The position numbers and the translations under genes were made by a program. Below are positions 34,134 to 47,218 of a DNA stretch of 64,000 nucleotides, one piece after another (positions within the stretch are counted from its first letter, which is position 1; each line of letters begins with the position of its first letter). The DNA comes from Dimorphilus gyrociliatus. Its lineage: Eukaryota > Annelida > Polychaeta > Dinophilidae. The stretch spans positions 1,480,916-1,544,915 of the forward strand of contig CAJFCJ010000020.1 in NCBI GenBank assembly GCA_904063045.1, written 5' to 3'. A model generated the notes under the pieces. That model was not told the DNA's origin. It did not search any database and saw only the letters and a list, made by a program, of their open reading frames with translations.

Positions 34134-37100
34134 TTACATCTTTGTTACTATAATATCCTGCTGGTTTTCATCCATTAAACTTTCATCCATTAATTCTGAT
34201 TGCTTTTTTAAGGTTCTCTCTTTATTTTCTTGTCTCTTCTGCTTAATTTGAAAAGATGTTACAAGCGATTGCATTTTATATTTATATATATATAAGACAT
34301 GGATAAAAAACCTTAAAATACATTTCCAATTCTGACGGTGGATCCGCTTTATACTTTCTTTGTCCTGTGATAGGAGGCATTGGCCATTCTGTGGGTCTTT
34401 TCTGTCTCTCTTTAAGTGATTGACTCAACGCGTGTCTTTTCTCTGTTAAGTTTTAAATTAAAAAGATGTTTTTCCCTTCCTCGAAACACTTAATCAATAA
34501 AAAATTGTGTTCGAGATAAAGAGAGAGTAGAGTAGAGTATATATAGAGAGAATGAGAGAGTGAGAGAATGGGCCAGAGAGTAGAGGTAGAGATATAGATA
34601 AATAAATAGAGAGGGGTGAAGAAAGAAGGGAAACTGCTAGATTTTACAACCAAAGTACTTAAAAAGAGTATTTTGTTGCAAAATCCATAAGCTCCAAAGC
34701 TTCATATTTATATAATAGAGTAATATTTGATACTTGTAGGTCTATATTAAAGTATGTTTTCTCAGTACCTTCAAACTTTTGGTTAACGGGGCCAACAGAT
34801 GATTCAGTATTTTCCTCGGTTATTTCTTGCAATGAAATTTGTCCTATTCCGACTACACTATTATTACTATTAGAATTGTATTCATTATCGTTGTCATTGT
34901 TGTCATCATCCTCATCATTTGAATCTGAATAATCTGCATCAGAGCCTCTACCTTTGATAGTATAGTTTGGTTTTGGTTTGTTCTGCTCTTTTGTGACAAC
35001 TCTTTGGGCTCTTTCTTGAGCTCTTTTGACAAGTTCTCCTAATAAGTCTGACGAAAATATATTCTTTTCGGCTCTCGATAGTCGTCGTTTTAAAGGAGCT
35101 TTTTCGTTTCTTTCTTTATTAAATAAATGTACCTGATCCTGGATGGATATACTTGGTCGGCGATCCCTTGCTCTATTAAACTGTTCTACGTACGGAGCCA
35201 GCATAGTCGATTGCTGAATATGTTGCGTTATTTCGTCAACTCTTGATGATCGACGACGTTGTATTAATCTATTACTACCGCTGCTTGGAGGTTGAGAATC
35301 TACTGATTTTTTGAAGGGATTAGATATTAGTTTCCCTTTGTTCGATTTAGTAGCCGACGGTAGAGGTGGAGGAGTAGGTGCTCTAGGAATGTTAGATATA
35401 AGCAGTGCATCCTGTTAAAATTATTTCGGTATGATTTAATATGAAGAGGATTGGCGATAGGTACATTGACAGTTTTATACTTACTGGTAGGGGTGGCGGA
35501 GGTGGAATAGGAGCCACATAGTCCGGTGGAGGATGAATTGATTCACAGCTCTCTGATCTAGTCAATTCTGAATGGATAGTTGTTGCGTACAATTGATCAC
35601 CATTATCATCATCATTATCATCATCTATTGTACCATATATATTCTCTTCAACAGGCTCCTCTTTCTTTAAATGTTCCTGATTATTCGACTTTATCTCTTC
35701 TAGATAAGCTTCTTCGTAAATTTGGGCTCCGCTGTCCTCTTCAAAGTCATTTTGGGAATCATATTTTGTTGCTGAACTCTTGTCCTTTGGATTTTCTGTA
35801 TTGTTACAATACTGCTCTTGAGATTTCAAAAAATTCTCAACTTTTGTTTCAATTGGTAATTCCGTAGCATAAATTGGATTTCTATTGGTAATTTCATCCT
35901 CATATATTGGCATATCATTACCGTTTGTATTTTCGTGAATTGTAGTAGGGGGTAGGTTATCAGAAGGAGTGTTTTGAGTCCTTTTTTCATAATGTGTTAC
36001 CTTTTTCGCAGAAGTTTGATTAGGAGGAAGAGGAGCCTTAGACTTTTTCCTCTTAGGTATGGGCGATGAATATACTTCGCTGTAAATATTATTAGTCGAA
36101 TTTGACGCGGAAGTAGCGGCAGACATGCACTCGAATTTTTGCCTTAAAGCGGTCACAACACCAGAAGGGTTTAAATCACCAGACTCACCTCTGTAGATAT
36201 AGAAAATAACTTTTTTGATCTTTTCTTTCGGATATTTCGTTTCGTATTTATATATTAATTAAATAAAAAGTGCTTAATTAATAATATAATAAGTTTGTCT
36301 ATCAAAAATTTACAAACATGTCAAATTGTGTAAGATCAATATTCTCTTCAGATTCATCATAGGAATCTTCACTATTCCGGTGTGTAAAATTTTGTTCGCT
36401 TCCCTCTTTCGGTAGGTAAGGTAGAGTGAATTTACGGGATTCTATTAAAAGATGTCAAATTATTTTATAGGATTATTTATAAAACTGATAATGTTTAATA
36501 AAGATGACAAACTATCTGTAAATAATCTGCTGTGAGCTGTTGATACGACTCTTTGCTCCCTAATACTAATATCTCCACTCTGAGCTTGAACCAGATTCAC
36601 TTCCCGTTTATCGTTGGCATCAAATTTTCCCGATGATTTTCTCTTATGACCCTGAGAAGATTTCCTTTCAAAAAGCTTCATAAGGCCCTGTAATATATAT
36701 GAATGACGTCAAACCCTCTCCTATATTTATTTATATTGTTTCCCGTAATCAGTTTGTTTATTGTTATTAACAAAAAGTAAATATTTTCTGATAGGTCGAG
36801 TTGGACTAAATTCGGATACTTTTCATTAAAAAAAAAGAAAAAGATTGATAAGGAACAAGTAGAGAATTTTTTGTATAAAATCTGCTTATTCCAATTTCTC
36901 TCAACCTTACCGGCTATATAATACATACCTTTCCTTTGCTTTTTGGTTCAACAGAGGACGATCTCTTCATATTATTTATGTCGTGGGTTTCTGTATAGAA
37001 TAAAGGGGTTTTTATTTTTCATTCTTAATTATTCTTACCCTATCTTCGTATTTATTAATTTTATTCCATACCATCAGCAATAATACTTTTTACCGACATT

Positions 37101-38474
37101 ATAAGAGAGGTGACGTCAATAACTTCACCTCCTGTTAGGGATTTAGCATATTTAGCGCATTCTTCATTTGAACATTGTAATGCCAGATCATAGGGAGTTT
37201 GGCCATCCTGTTAAAGGAAAGAAATCCATCTGAATGTATTAGGAGATTAATCAATAAAAATTTACACAATCTCTTAGGTGAATATCTAAGCCGGCATTGA
37301 TGAGAGTTTGTAAACAAGCTACGTGTCCTTGTGCAGCAGCATCGTGGGCTGCACTTCCTCCCCTTTCGTCTCTTAATCTTAATGCTTCGTGCCAACCTTC
37401 CCTGTTAAGTAATATATCCAAAACGTCTATATGGCCATTAGCGGCAGCCAAATGAAATACAGTCGTCCCATCTGAAGATTGATGTTGGAGGTCGCTGGGG
37501 TTTAGTTTGCTTAATAAGAATTCGACAATTTCTTTATGACCCATTTGAACAGCGACCATGAGAGGCGTTGCACCTGAATTTGTTCCTATCCTGATATCTG
37601 AATGAGCAACATTCACCAAGTACTGAAGGCAATAAAGTCTCCTCTCTTGAGCGCAATAAAAGGTGGGCGTTGCTCCAGAATTATCTCGGACGTTTACGCA
37701 TATCTTTCCAACTTTGCATAAAGGAACTAAGCAGTTATAAAATCCTCTAGCAGCAGCGTAATGAAGACCTATTTGACCTGTTTTATTCTTTACCAAGCTA
37801 AGAGTTGTTCCAAAAGCATCGACAAGCCAAGAGACGATCTCGTCGTGGCCATACTTGGAAGCAACGTGAAGAATGGTTAGACCATTCTGATCTTTTTCGC
37901 ATGCAATTGTCAAAGCTTTCAAAGGTCCTGAATAGACAATTAACTTTAGGCACTTTAAATGTTGATATTTAGCGGCTAAATGGGCGCATGTCTCATGACG
38001 AATATTTCTCAATCGAACCGGTATGTGAGAAGTCTTAAGCAACCATCTGTTATAGGAAAGATTCTTATATTTACTAAATTCATAACTGAACAAACTATAT
38101 TCTTACTTTAAACACTTGAGACTGCCTCTCATAGCTGCTAGGTGAAGAGCAGTGTGTAAGTTTGTATCGACGAAACAAACTCTTTGTTTTCGATAAATGT
38201 GTTGCAATTCTTCAAGATGATTTCTAATGATTGCTCTAGCCGCCATTTCACTATATTGATCTAATTTAATTTCGCGATTGTTATATTGTTCCTCCACTCT
38301 CTTGTATTCCCTTACCACACTATCAGCTTCAGAGGCAACATCAACTTCCGTATAAGTAGTTGTACTCGAAGCAATACCCGACGAGGCGCAATCCTCCTTC
38401 GGCATCGGTTTTGCCCAATAGTATCCAACTTCGGAAAAAGGACTATGATTGATAGATGATTCCTGCATTTCCAT
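34134..38474 (-). CDS. ESPN: Espin-like actin-bundling ankyrin protein
   Basis: About 1,086 aa in ten exons, transcript order 38474..38107, 38046..37266, 37207..37072, 36990..36929, 36687..36486, 36441..36318, 36190..35485, 35411..34769, 34442..34312 and 34241..34134; phases all agree, though the last acceptor is weak. After an acidic N-terminal region come eight or nine ankyrin repeats (for example NGLTILHVASKYGH, GQIGLHYAAARG, SGATPLMVAVQMGH, GGSAAHDAAAQGH). A long disordered region carries proline runs (PPPDYVAPIPPPPPLP, RAPTPPPLP), as in espins, where such tracts bind profilin and SH3 proteins. Then FSSDLLGELVKRAQE, and a basic C-terminus (KERQKRPTEWPMPPI) similar in position to the espin actin-bundling module. 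Vertebrate espin and fly forked shape microvilli, stereocilia and bristle bundles. There is an Asp/Asn-rich low-complexity tract at about 34865-34930. Start at the first ATG; a second ATG lies two codons later. Confidence 0.85.
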
Positions 38475-39444
38475 CACTTCTTTTCCTTTCCAGCTTGTTT
38501 AATTTAGTGTTTTTAGCCAAAAAAGTAAAGGAGTAGGGATGCTAGAGTGAAAAATTCCTCAGAAGGAATGAACATTTTATTTTACTGATATAATATTCTT
38601 ATGATCCTGTGCCTTATCACCGATCGTATAAATTCTTACTTAAGTCAAAAAAAACTATGCCTATTTTATTATAGTATACAGTATATATTGTAACTATATG
38701 CAATAAAACCATTTTGTATAAAGACCTATTAGATTAGACCAATGTTCAGTTATGACTTTTTTGCAGCTGCTCTGTAAATTATAAATAAGTTTTTAGAGTT
38801 AAATTAATAAAAAATTGTATAACTTTTTTTATTAGTTTCTTTCAGGAAACACCCTTAATTGCTCTTCTTATCTTATCTATATCTGGTTATAAAAATTGCT
38901 TTAACTAGTTAAGTAAAGCTAGGAATGAATTGTATTATTTAAAACAATATCTATAAAAATAGCTGTTGTTAATGCGCAATCACGTATTATAGAACAGTTC
39001 GTTCATGAAGATTACAAGGAGACTTGTATATTTGATAGAATAGGCCTAAGAAAGCAAGATTTGCTTTTTATCAACATGGAAAACTTTTTAGTTTACTTTC
39101 ATCGACTTTCAACCAATTTATCATCCAAATTTTTCATCTCCATCATCACTTTTTTCTTTTAGTGATGTTGGTAAGTTTCCTTCTTTTCCTCTATCTCTCT
39201 CTTTCTCTTACTCTGTCTATAAAATGACTTTTAAAAGTTAAAAAATGTTGAAATGTCTATTTATGCTTAAATATTATTCCAAGTTTTCATTAGATACGCT
39301 GCTTTGTATCTATTTTTGATATTATCTAAACCTTTTATCACGTGACATTGAGCTATTTTGGATAAGTATTTATTTTTCCTAGCTATTTTTCAGAACCTAA
39401 GTTTAGTGACATCTATCGGTGACCTTCACTTTTCAGAGGTTACT
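38475..39444. other. Divergent spacer between espin-like gene and adenosine kinase
   Basis: Nearly 1 kb of AT-rich sequence between two divergent starts, so it should contain both promoters. No ORF or RNA gene supported. Confidence 0.5.
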
Positions 39445-40693
39445 ATGGTGCTCAAACAAGTTGCTTCAATAAAGAGTATACTAAACAAGATAAATATAAT
39501 TCGATCTATTTCCACTGTACGTTTTACACGTTTTTGACGTTATATGGTAATTCTATACGTGACAAAGAATCTTTTCAGGGCAAAATGCTACCGGAAGGAA
39601 CTATCTTAGGCCTAGGAAACCCATTATTAGATATTACAGTACAAACAACGCCGGATTTCCTCCGGAAATACGGCCTGAGTGAGAATGATGCTAGGTTAGC
39701 AACGCCTCAGCATGATGCACTCTTTGACGACATTCAAGAGATGAAACCCAGATATTCAGCAGGTGGCGCCACACTAAATTCCATAAGGGTTGCTCAATGG
39801 ATATTAAACCAAAGGGGAGTGACCGGATTCGTTGGAGCTATTGGTAAAGATGCTTCTGGAGGGATAATGAAATCATGCTGTAAAGAGGTCGGAGTTGAAT
39901 GTCATTTTCTAGAGACGGAAGAGGAGAGAACTGGTGTTTGTGCAGCCTTAATTACAGGAGAAAACAGGTAAAAAACAGAAAAAAACCGTAAAAAAGTTTA
40001 TGAGGGAGGACCAGTATATAGAGACATAATATTTAGATAAAATTCTTTCTCCATAGGTCTTTGGTAACCCATCTCGGAGCTTCCCTAAAGTTTGATCATA
40101 GCTTCCTGAATGAGGATTTTTCATTTATCGAAAGAGCGAATTTATATTATATTGGTGGTTTTGCTTTCGATACTTGTAAGGAATCCGTAAAGAGGATTGC
40201 TAAGCATTCAATAGAGAAGAATAAAACTCTAGTTATGAATCTGTCTGCACCATTTTTATGTCATTATTTTGCTGAAGAGGATATATTAAGCTCCATTGAT
40301 GTACTTGTTGGAAATGAGGACGAAGCAAAATCTTTGATGCGCAGTTTGAATTTTGACGAGAGTAAGACTGTAGAGGAAATGGCTGAAATTGTTCAGCGCC
40401 TTCCAAAATCTGGTTCAAAAGAACGAGTAGTTATCTTTACAAGAGGGGCTAATTCGACTGTAATTGCCAATTCCGAGAAGATATTTTATCAACCTCCCAA
40501 ACCCATTAAGAAAGAAGAGATACGTGATACAAATGGCTGTGGAGATGCATTCGTTGGAGGCTTTCTAAGTCAATTAGTTCAGGGTAAATGTCTCGAAGAA
40601 TGCGTAGACTGCGGTGCCTATGCAGCTTCAATTGTTATCAAATATTTTGGATGCGATTATCCGCCAACCTGTTCCTACGAGTATAAACCTTAG
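39445..40693 (+). CDS. ADK: Adenosine kinase with an N-terminal leader-like exon
   Basis: PfkB-family kinase converting adenosine plus ATP to AMP plus ADP (purine salvage, control of methylation by removing adenosine). Exons 39445..39516, 39579..39967 and 40057..40693, phases 0 and 2, 365 aa (human 345-362). Core landmarks: ILGLGNPLLDI, SAGGATLNSIRVAQW (substrate site), GFVGAIGKD, ERTGVCAALI, LVGNEDEA and the catalytic anion-hole region DTNGCGDAFVGGFL. The human motif has Ala where Cys stands here; the catalytic Asp is kept. Exon 1 adds 24 residues rich in Lys/Arg, Ile and Ser without acidic residues, an amphipathic presequence-like leader. Translation could also start at KM.LPEG (ATG 39585), which would give a cytosolic form. 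Confidence 0.96.
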
Positions 40694-40822
40694 AAATGGA
40701 TAAAGAAAGAGTTCTGACTGATTTTTAATCGTCTATAACATTCTACAATTTTTATTTTAATTGTAAAACTGGAAAGAAACTAATGTGATTTTGAAATATA
40801 AAAATAACCTACTGCAAATAAT

Positions 40823-41934
40823 TTATGATTGATTTAAAATCTTTCGAAACTTGCCCTGCACAAATACTCTATCGACGTCTATATCTTCTTTCTTGTTAAT
40901 TGTTTTTCTTAATATATATTCATTTTTAATAATTTCGAAACCAGCGCTTGTGCAGAGGCTTTGCAGTTTATCTAAATTAAATTAAAAGATAGGTTTTATC
41001 CCTTGGCAATAATTATCGAATTAGAATTTTAAGAATACCAGTTGTAAAGAAATACGATCTTGTGCCATCTTGCCTCACGTAAAGATTCTCATCTAGTTTC
41101 TTATTTGGTGCAAAGCGTAACATGGCATGGTCGTAAAGACCATAATCCCGAAAGATTAGTATACCACCGGGTTTTAAAACTTTATATATGTTTTCTATAG
41201 AATAAAGCATCTTTTCAGGATGAATTGCCGATAGAACAAATATCAAAGATGCAATATCGACGCTATTTGGTTGAACGGTTTCCGATAGGCTATCCTTTGT
41301 GACATCGCATTCAAACGTCTTACAACGATCAGACGCTTCGTAAATTGGATTATCCTAAATCGTAATATAAAGTAAATACACAAGGATTCACTTATAGTAT
41401 ATTACTTACTTGGAGAAATTTAACCGCTCTTGGCGAAAAATCGCAAGCGTAAATAAAAGCGTTTTTATTCTTTTCCTAAGGGTAGCAAAGTGAACATATT
41501 ACTTTCAATACAAAAAGAACTTAAGCGAAAACAAGAACCCAACCAATAACGGAAGAACAAAATTTCCAACTCCACATCCAACTTCTAGAAGAGTGATTTC
41601 TTTCTATATACATATTGATTATAGATTGAAATTTTATTTCTTTTAATTTAAACACGGGAGTTCACGTACATTTTCATCTTCTACATCACATAATTCTTCA
41701 AATTCTCTTGTTGTCCACTGCCTATCTTTAAAGAAGTTTGTAGTATTTCTTTTATAGAATATATCCCAATTTTTCTTAGCATCGATTTCTAGTTTGTTCT
41801 TTTTAAAATCTAATTTTAATAGGTTAAGACAGTTTACTAAACCTGATATACTATATATATTTACCAGAAATTTGAACGTTGGCCTCTAATCTTTCTAAAT
41901 CTTCTTCGGTAACTTCTTTTGGTGGTTTTTCCAT
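40823..41934 (-). CDS. METTL6: METTL6 tRNA (m3C32) methyltransferase
   Basis: SAM-dependent methyltransferase of the METTL2/6/8 family; METTL6 makes 3-methylcytidine at position 32 of serine tRNAs, working with seryl-tRNA synthetase. Exons in transcript order 41934..41865, 41809..41670, 41603..41544, 41475..41410, 41354..41039 and 40971..40823, phases consistent, 266 aa (human 284). Landmarks: NWDIFYKRNTTNFFKDRQWT, SAM-binding LEVGCGVGN, YACDFSPRAV, LIFVLSAIHPEKM, FRDYGLYDHAMLRF and YVRQDGTRSYFFTT. The C-terminal exon ends with a VFVQGKF strand. Compared with METTL2 the N-terminal part is short, which supports METTL6. It is head-to-head with SGSM3. Confidence 0.95.
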
Positions 41935-42395
41935 TTTTTAGCTATTTTAATAATGTTATTATATGAAAGAGAATGTGATTGTAGAGTTAAACTGGAATCA
42001 AATTATTATTTTCACGTGTTGTTCAGTTGTGCAATATTTTTCGTCTTAAAATCGATTATTAAAGTGAATTTTCTTATATTCTTTCAATTTTGAAGATATA
42101 ATTGCTCATAGAAAAAATTCAATGACTATTTTTCGTCTCCTTTTAAACAATTTAATTCATAGAATTGCATTTAATAGTAAAATTTGAATGAATGTCTGTA
42201 AGAGTAATATATACGAAAATAAAAGTGAGCCTTTTCAATAGGAAAAATACTAAAAATTTTATTGAATTGAATTAGTTTTTAATGGAAATTATCTTTTTTA
42301 ATAACAAAATACGAAAATAGATTGTGAAAATTTAGAGAAAGGTCATGGTCACGTTGTCGCGGAAAATGTTCAACTAAGACAATTAAAGCTTTAAA
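41935..42395. promoter_or_regulatory. Probable bidirectional promoter METTL6/SGSM3
   Basis: 461 bases between divergent start codons with no other gene. No defined promoter motif recognised. Confidence 0.4.
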
Positions 42396-45300
42396 ATGGA
42401 TCTAGCTAAGAGCATTTTAGGCGTTCATGCTCCAGAAGGGTACAGTTCAAAACGTCTACAACGTGAGTTTTAATCATTTATTAGATTAAAATTGATAAGA
42501 TCATTTAAAGTTAAGTGTATATAAATAGAAGTATGACAGCTGTTGTTACCGTCAGCTAAACACATTGAAGCCATGTAATAATCGATCATATTTTAGCCTC
42601 AGCGACTAGCGAATCTTATTAAAAGTGCAATGACTCTAAGATACTTAATTGAAGTGACGAACTGATACAGATCTAGTTCATTTTCAAAACTCAACTTGTT
42701 TACTTTAGAAATTTTCACATTATCCTCTATTTTCTAAAAGAAGAACACGTTATTTTTATTAATGACCGGAAATAAACAAGAATATAATATTCTACAGTGT
42801 AAATATTGTAAATATTCAGCTTTGTGAAAAGGGTTTAAACTATTCGTACGTGGGCGTATAAATAGTTCTTTTTTTATTGTTATCTATTTTATATTAAAAC
42901 TGAATTGCTTTTATATCTAGCCGAAACTTTATCCGAAGACGAAGATGAAGGAACTATAGTGACAGGAGATGGAATAAGTGTGTCTGCTCCTTTACAGTAT
43001 GAGGGCTCCGACGGATTTGTACCAACACCTGGGGGACCATTCTCAGCTCTCACAGCATCTATGTGGCCACAGGATATACTATCTAGATTAAATAATACTG
43101 TATGCTCTTTAAAATCTTTCTAAATTTATTATTTAGGCTCTTTTTCCCCTAAATTTTTTCTATATTTAGCCTGAAGATGCATCGGGTCAACTCGATTATA
43201 GATATGACGAATTTGGATTTAAAGTTGAAGAAGAAGGTTTTTATATAAATCCACCTCTCACGGATAAATATTGATTATTTTATTTACTTTGAAATATTTT
43301 GAATAGACGGTCCTGAGCAGAATTCAAGTAAACTTTTAAGTACACCTTTTATAGAAGATTCTCAACAACGTTTAAAGTGGACGGCCTATTTAGAATTTAC
43401 GCATAATGAAATTGGAGATTTAACTTGGGATAAAGTTGAAAAACGCCTACCTCGCTCTGAAAAGTTAAGGGGTATGGTTAAACAGGGTATACCTCATTCA
43501 ATGAGACCTCAAATATGGATGAGGTTAACTGGAGCCTTAGATAGAAAATTAAAGCCGGAAACTTCCTATAAAGATATGGTCAAAGCCAGTTCAATTGATC
43601 ATTTAGTGACTTCAAAGCAAATTGAAAAGGTGAATCAACCTTTTTTTTTCAACATATTGCTTCTCACACGAATATAATTTGTATTATTCATCTTTATTTA
43701 TAGGATCTTTTAAGGACAATGCCGAATTGTGCCTGTTTCAGCAATATAAATAGTACAGGGATACCTAGATTAAGGCGTATATTACGTTGTATTGCCTGGT
43801 TATATCCAGATATTGGCTATTGCCAAGGCACAGGAATGGTAAGAATTTATAATATTTTTGTTATCTTATCATTATTAACTTGAGCGATCAAAATTTAATT
43901 AAATAGATAGCCGCTTGTTTATTATTGTTTATGGAAGAGGAAGACGCTTTCTGGATGATGTGTTCTATAATTGAAGATTTATTACCCGCTTCATATTTTT
44001 CAAGTTCACTTATTGGCGTTCAAGTAAGAATTATATATTAAATAAACAATAATTAACATATATTATTTATATATTTAATTATCACAATAAAAAAAAAAAG
44101 GCTGATCAAAGAGTTTTGAGGCAATTAATAGTTACATATTTACCCGAAATTGACGAAGCATTCAAAAGTCATGACATAGGTTAAATATAAAATATACTGC
44201 ATTATGGTCTAAATATAGTTCTCTTGTTGTTTTTGCTTTAAATATTTTCTAGAAGTTTCATTAATCTGTTTACATTGGTTCCTAACTGCTTTTGCAAGTG
44301 TTGTACATATTAAAGTTCTTCTACGATTATGGGATTTATTTTTTTACGAAGGATCTACTGTTCTTTTCCAAGCCACTATTGGAATGTTAAAATTAAAGGT
44401 ATTATCGATCATTTAATAAGTTTGCTTCAAAATAATTTTAAATTGTTTCTTAGGAGGATGAATTAATATCTTTCGAAAATTCAGCTCAAATATTCAATTC
44501 GTTATCAGATGCTCCTGGTGACGTTCAAGACGTTGATGAATTATTAGATGTCAGCCTTATTAAGATCTTTTCAATATAAAATAACCTAGTTTTAATGAAT
44601 CGTCCATATTTTAATAGGTTACCTTTAAAATTTCCGGCTCCCTATCAGATGTCATTATTGATACTCATAGAAGGAAACACTTGGCCTATCTTATGGCCGA
44701 TCAAGGTGCCATTGTGAATCCTGAGTCAATGAAGAATCTTCCAAAACAGGTTATACAACAATTCAATATACTATTTCAAAGAACTGGTTAACAATACATC
44801 CTTCTAAATTTCGTGCCATAGAGATTAAATAAAAGACAACTAAAAAGGTCAAGGTCATTAGTTTCGCTTCTACTAGGATCAGGAACTGAAGAAGAAATAC
44901 AGAAAGCGAAGAATATTCAACAAACGGAATTAATGGTCAATCTTCGAGATGCAATTTCACAAGTTGGCCGCCATTTTCAGTCCTTGGATCCGAAAAATGT
45001 GAAATTAGTCTGTGCTTCTTTCATCCCAATTTCAAAGTCGTTTCTCTTAATTTGATTTAATTATTAATAGAACTTGCAAGCCGATTATACAATGGATAGT
45101 CATGCAAAAGATCTTGAAAATTATGCAAATGTAGCACGAAATAGACGGCGTCGAGCAAAAGCTTTATTAGACTTTGAAAGACACGACGATGATGAATTAG
45201 GATTCAGAAAAAATGATATAATTACAGTAAAATAGACAATTTTGGTTTATTAATGAAAAATATAGAATCTTTCTCTCTGATCAATAGATTATCTCCCAAA

Positions 45301-47218
45301 GAGACGAACATTGTTGGATAGGAGAATTAAATGGACTTCGTGGCTGGTTTCCTGCAAAGTTCGTTGAGTTACTAGATGAACGAAGTAAAAGTTATTCTTG
45401 CGCCGGCGACGACACAGTAACAGAGGCAATCACTGATTTAGTTAGAGGAGTGTTAGTACATAAGCCTATTTTCATTCCCTTTAAGTATTATATACTCTGT
45501 AAATTGTTCCTTCTTTTTTATTTTTATAGATTATGTCCTGCTATTAAAGCTATATTTGAGCATGGATTAAAAAAATCGTACATATTAGCCGGTCCAGGTC
45601 ATCCATGGTTATTTGTAGAAGAGGTTAAAATCAACAATTTAAATAGATAATCAATTAATATTAATCGATGTGCAGGCTGCTACTAAAGAAGTTGAAAAAG
45701 ATTTTCAAAGTGTATACTCAAGACTAGTCCTATGCAAAACATATAGATTAGATGAAGATGGAAAAGTTTTAACTCCTGAAGAATTATTATATAAAGCTGT
45801 TCAAGGAGTGAATCTAACTCATGATGTAGCACATGCTCAAATGGACGTAAAATTTCGATCGTTAATCTGCTGCGGATTAAAGTTTGTATTTATATATTAA
45901 ATGAATATAAAATATTTATAGTATTATGTAATTTCCCCCCTTAATCCTCAAAATAATATTAAAATAACAGTGAACAAGTCTTGCATCTCTGGCTGGAGAC
46001 TCTTTGTTCATGTACGGAGATAATAGAAAAATACTATTATCCATGGTCTTTTATGAGAAGTCCTGGATGGGTGCAAATTAAGTGCGAATTACGGTAATTT
46101 ACTAACTGTTCTATAAGTAAGAATAACATATAAACAACTAAACAAAAAAAGGAGCAAAACTATAAATAGCATATATAATTTATATACAAGTATATTATAA
46201 AATTTTTATAGAACTGACATTCTTTTTTTGTTTTTTTGTTCTCTCTATCTTCGTTCTTTTCATCTTTTTTACGTTGTCTCTAGCTATTATATTCTATGAT
46301 CTTTGTGAACAATCTTTCCCCTATATCTTTGGTTATCCGGCATGCTTACCTTCCTTTTTAGGGTGCTGTCCAACTTCGCTTTCAACTTGACGATCAGTTG
46401 GGAACTTTCGAAAAAGAAGAAAATTATTGAAGAAATTCGAGAAAATGTACAAGAAATGCTTATAAAACACCATTTGTTTAGTTGGCTAATCGATAGTTGA
46501 ACATGTTTCTCTTTTTTTTTTTAGTACTTTTGTATTAAGTTGTAAATAACTTTTTTGCTCTAATTTTGTGGAATAATAAGATATATATATATATATATCT
46601 TTATTTACTTTCTTTTTTCTTTAATATGTATGTTTAACGGTTCAATTTTTCAATTTTTTTCGAGAGAGAAAAATTATCATCTTTCTCTTTTCTTAACTCT
46701 AATTTTTTTTTCTTTTTTTTTTTAAAGCACGTTGTAATGTCTGGTTTTTTGTGAACAAATTTTTATTTTAGGGTACTTGCCAACTTACCATTTGCCCTAT
46801 CTGAAGATTGCGAACTTTCGGCACGTAAAAACATCCAAAAACGTATGCGCGAAATCAAGGCGGGAGTTTTTGATATGCTTGTTAAACATCATCTCTTTAG
46901 CTGGGATATTTAGATATTTATTAGATAATTTTTTTTATTTTGTTTGTTTTTCTCTCTTTTTCTCGTTCTTTTTTAAAAACAGCAAGAAAAAACAAAAAAC
47001 AAAAAAAAATTCCAGGATATTGGATAATTTTAGTTTTTTTGAAAAAAGACTTGACTTCCCTTTCTTTTACCTTTTGCAGATTGCTTTCGCTGTTCTCTTT
47101 TAATTTATCTAGAGATTGGGAAATACCAAATCAAAAGCAATCTGATTTGAGTCGGCCTCTTCGTGACAGTGTTAGAGATATGCTTATAAAGCATCATTTG
47201 TTTAGCTGGGATATTTGA
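42396..47218 (+). CDS. SGSM3: SGSM3 (TBC-SH3-RUN small G protein modulator)
   Basis: Rab GAP/adaptor of the SGSM3 (RUTBC3, MAP) type. Exons 42396..42462, 42921..43099, 43170..43236, 43307..43629, 43704..43838, 43907..44023, 44101..44179, 44253..44398, 44454..44549, 44618..44749, 44822..44998, 45071..45226, 45288..45451, 45530..45623, 45676..45881 and 45971..46093, then one of three last exons (46362..46500, 46772..46913, 47080..47218). About 799 aa with the third; human 749. The TBC domain has both fingers (DLLRTMP and YCQGTGM), so GAP activity is expected. The SH3 lies at [20 protein letters not shown] to [11 protein letters not shown], the RUN domain from [11 protein letters not shown] through [14 protein letters not shown] to KHHLFSW. 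The first intron (42463-42920) is the longest and holds nothing else recognised. Confidence 0.95.
46362..46500 (+). CDS. SGSM3 alternative last exon A
   Basis: Acceptor TTTTTAG then phase-2 entry. Reads [15 protein letters not shown], ends [13 protein letters not shown] and TGA. Replaces the end of the RUN domain. Confidence 0.85.
46772..46913 (+). CDS. SGSM3 alternative last exon B
   Basis: Acceptor TTTTAG, same entry phase as A and C. Reads [15 protein letters not shown], ends [11 protein letters not shown] and TAG. The Trp of the central SWEL/DWEI motif is Cys here, so it is the most diverged of the three. Confidence 0.82.
47080..47218 (+). CDS. SGSM3 alternative last exon C
   Basis: Acceptor TTTGCAG, same entry phase. 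Reads [16 protein letters not shown], then [18 protein letters not shown] and TGA. It is the version closest to the vertebrate SGSM3 terminus (SQDWELP ... [15 protein letters not shown]), so probably nearest the ancestral form. Confidence 0.88.
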
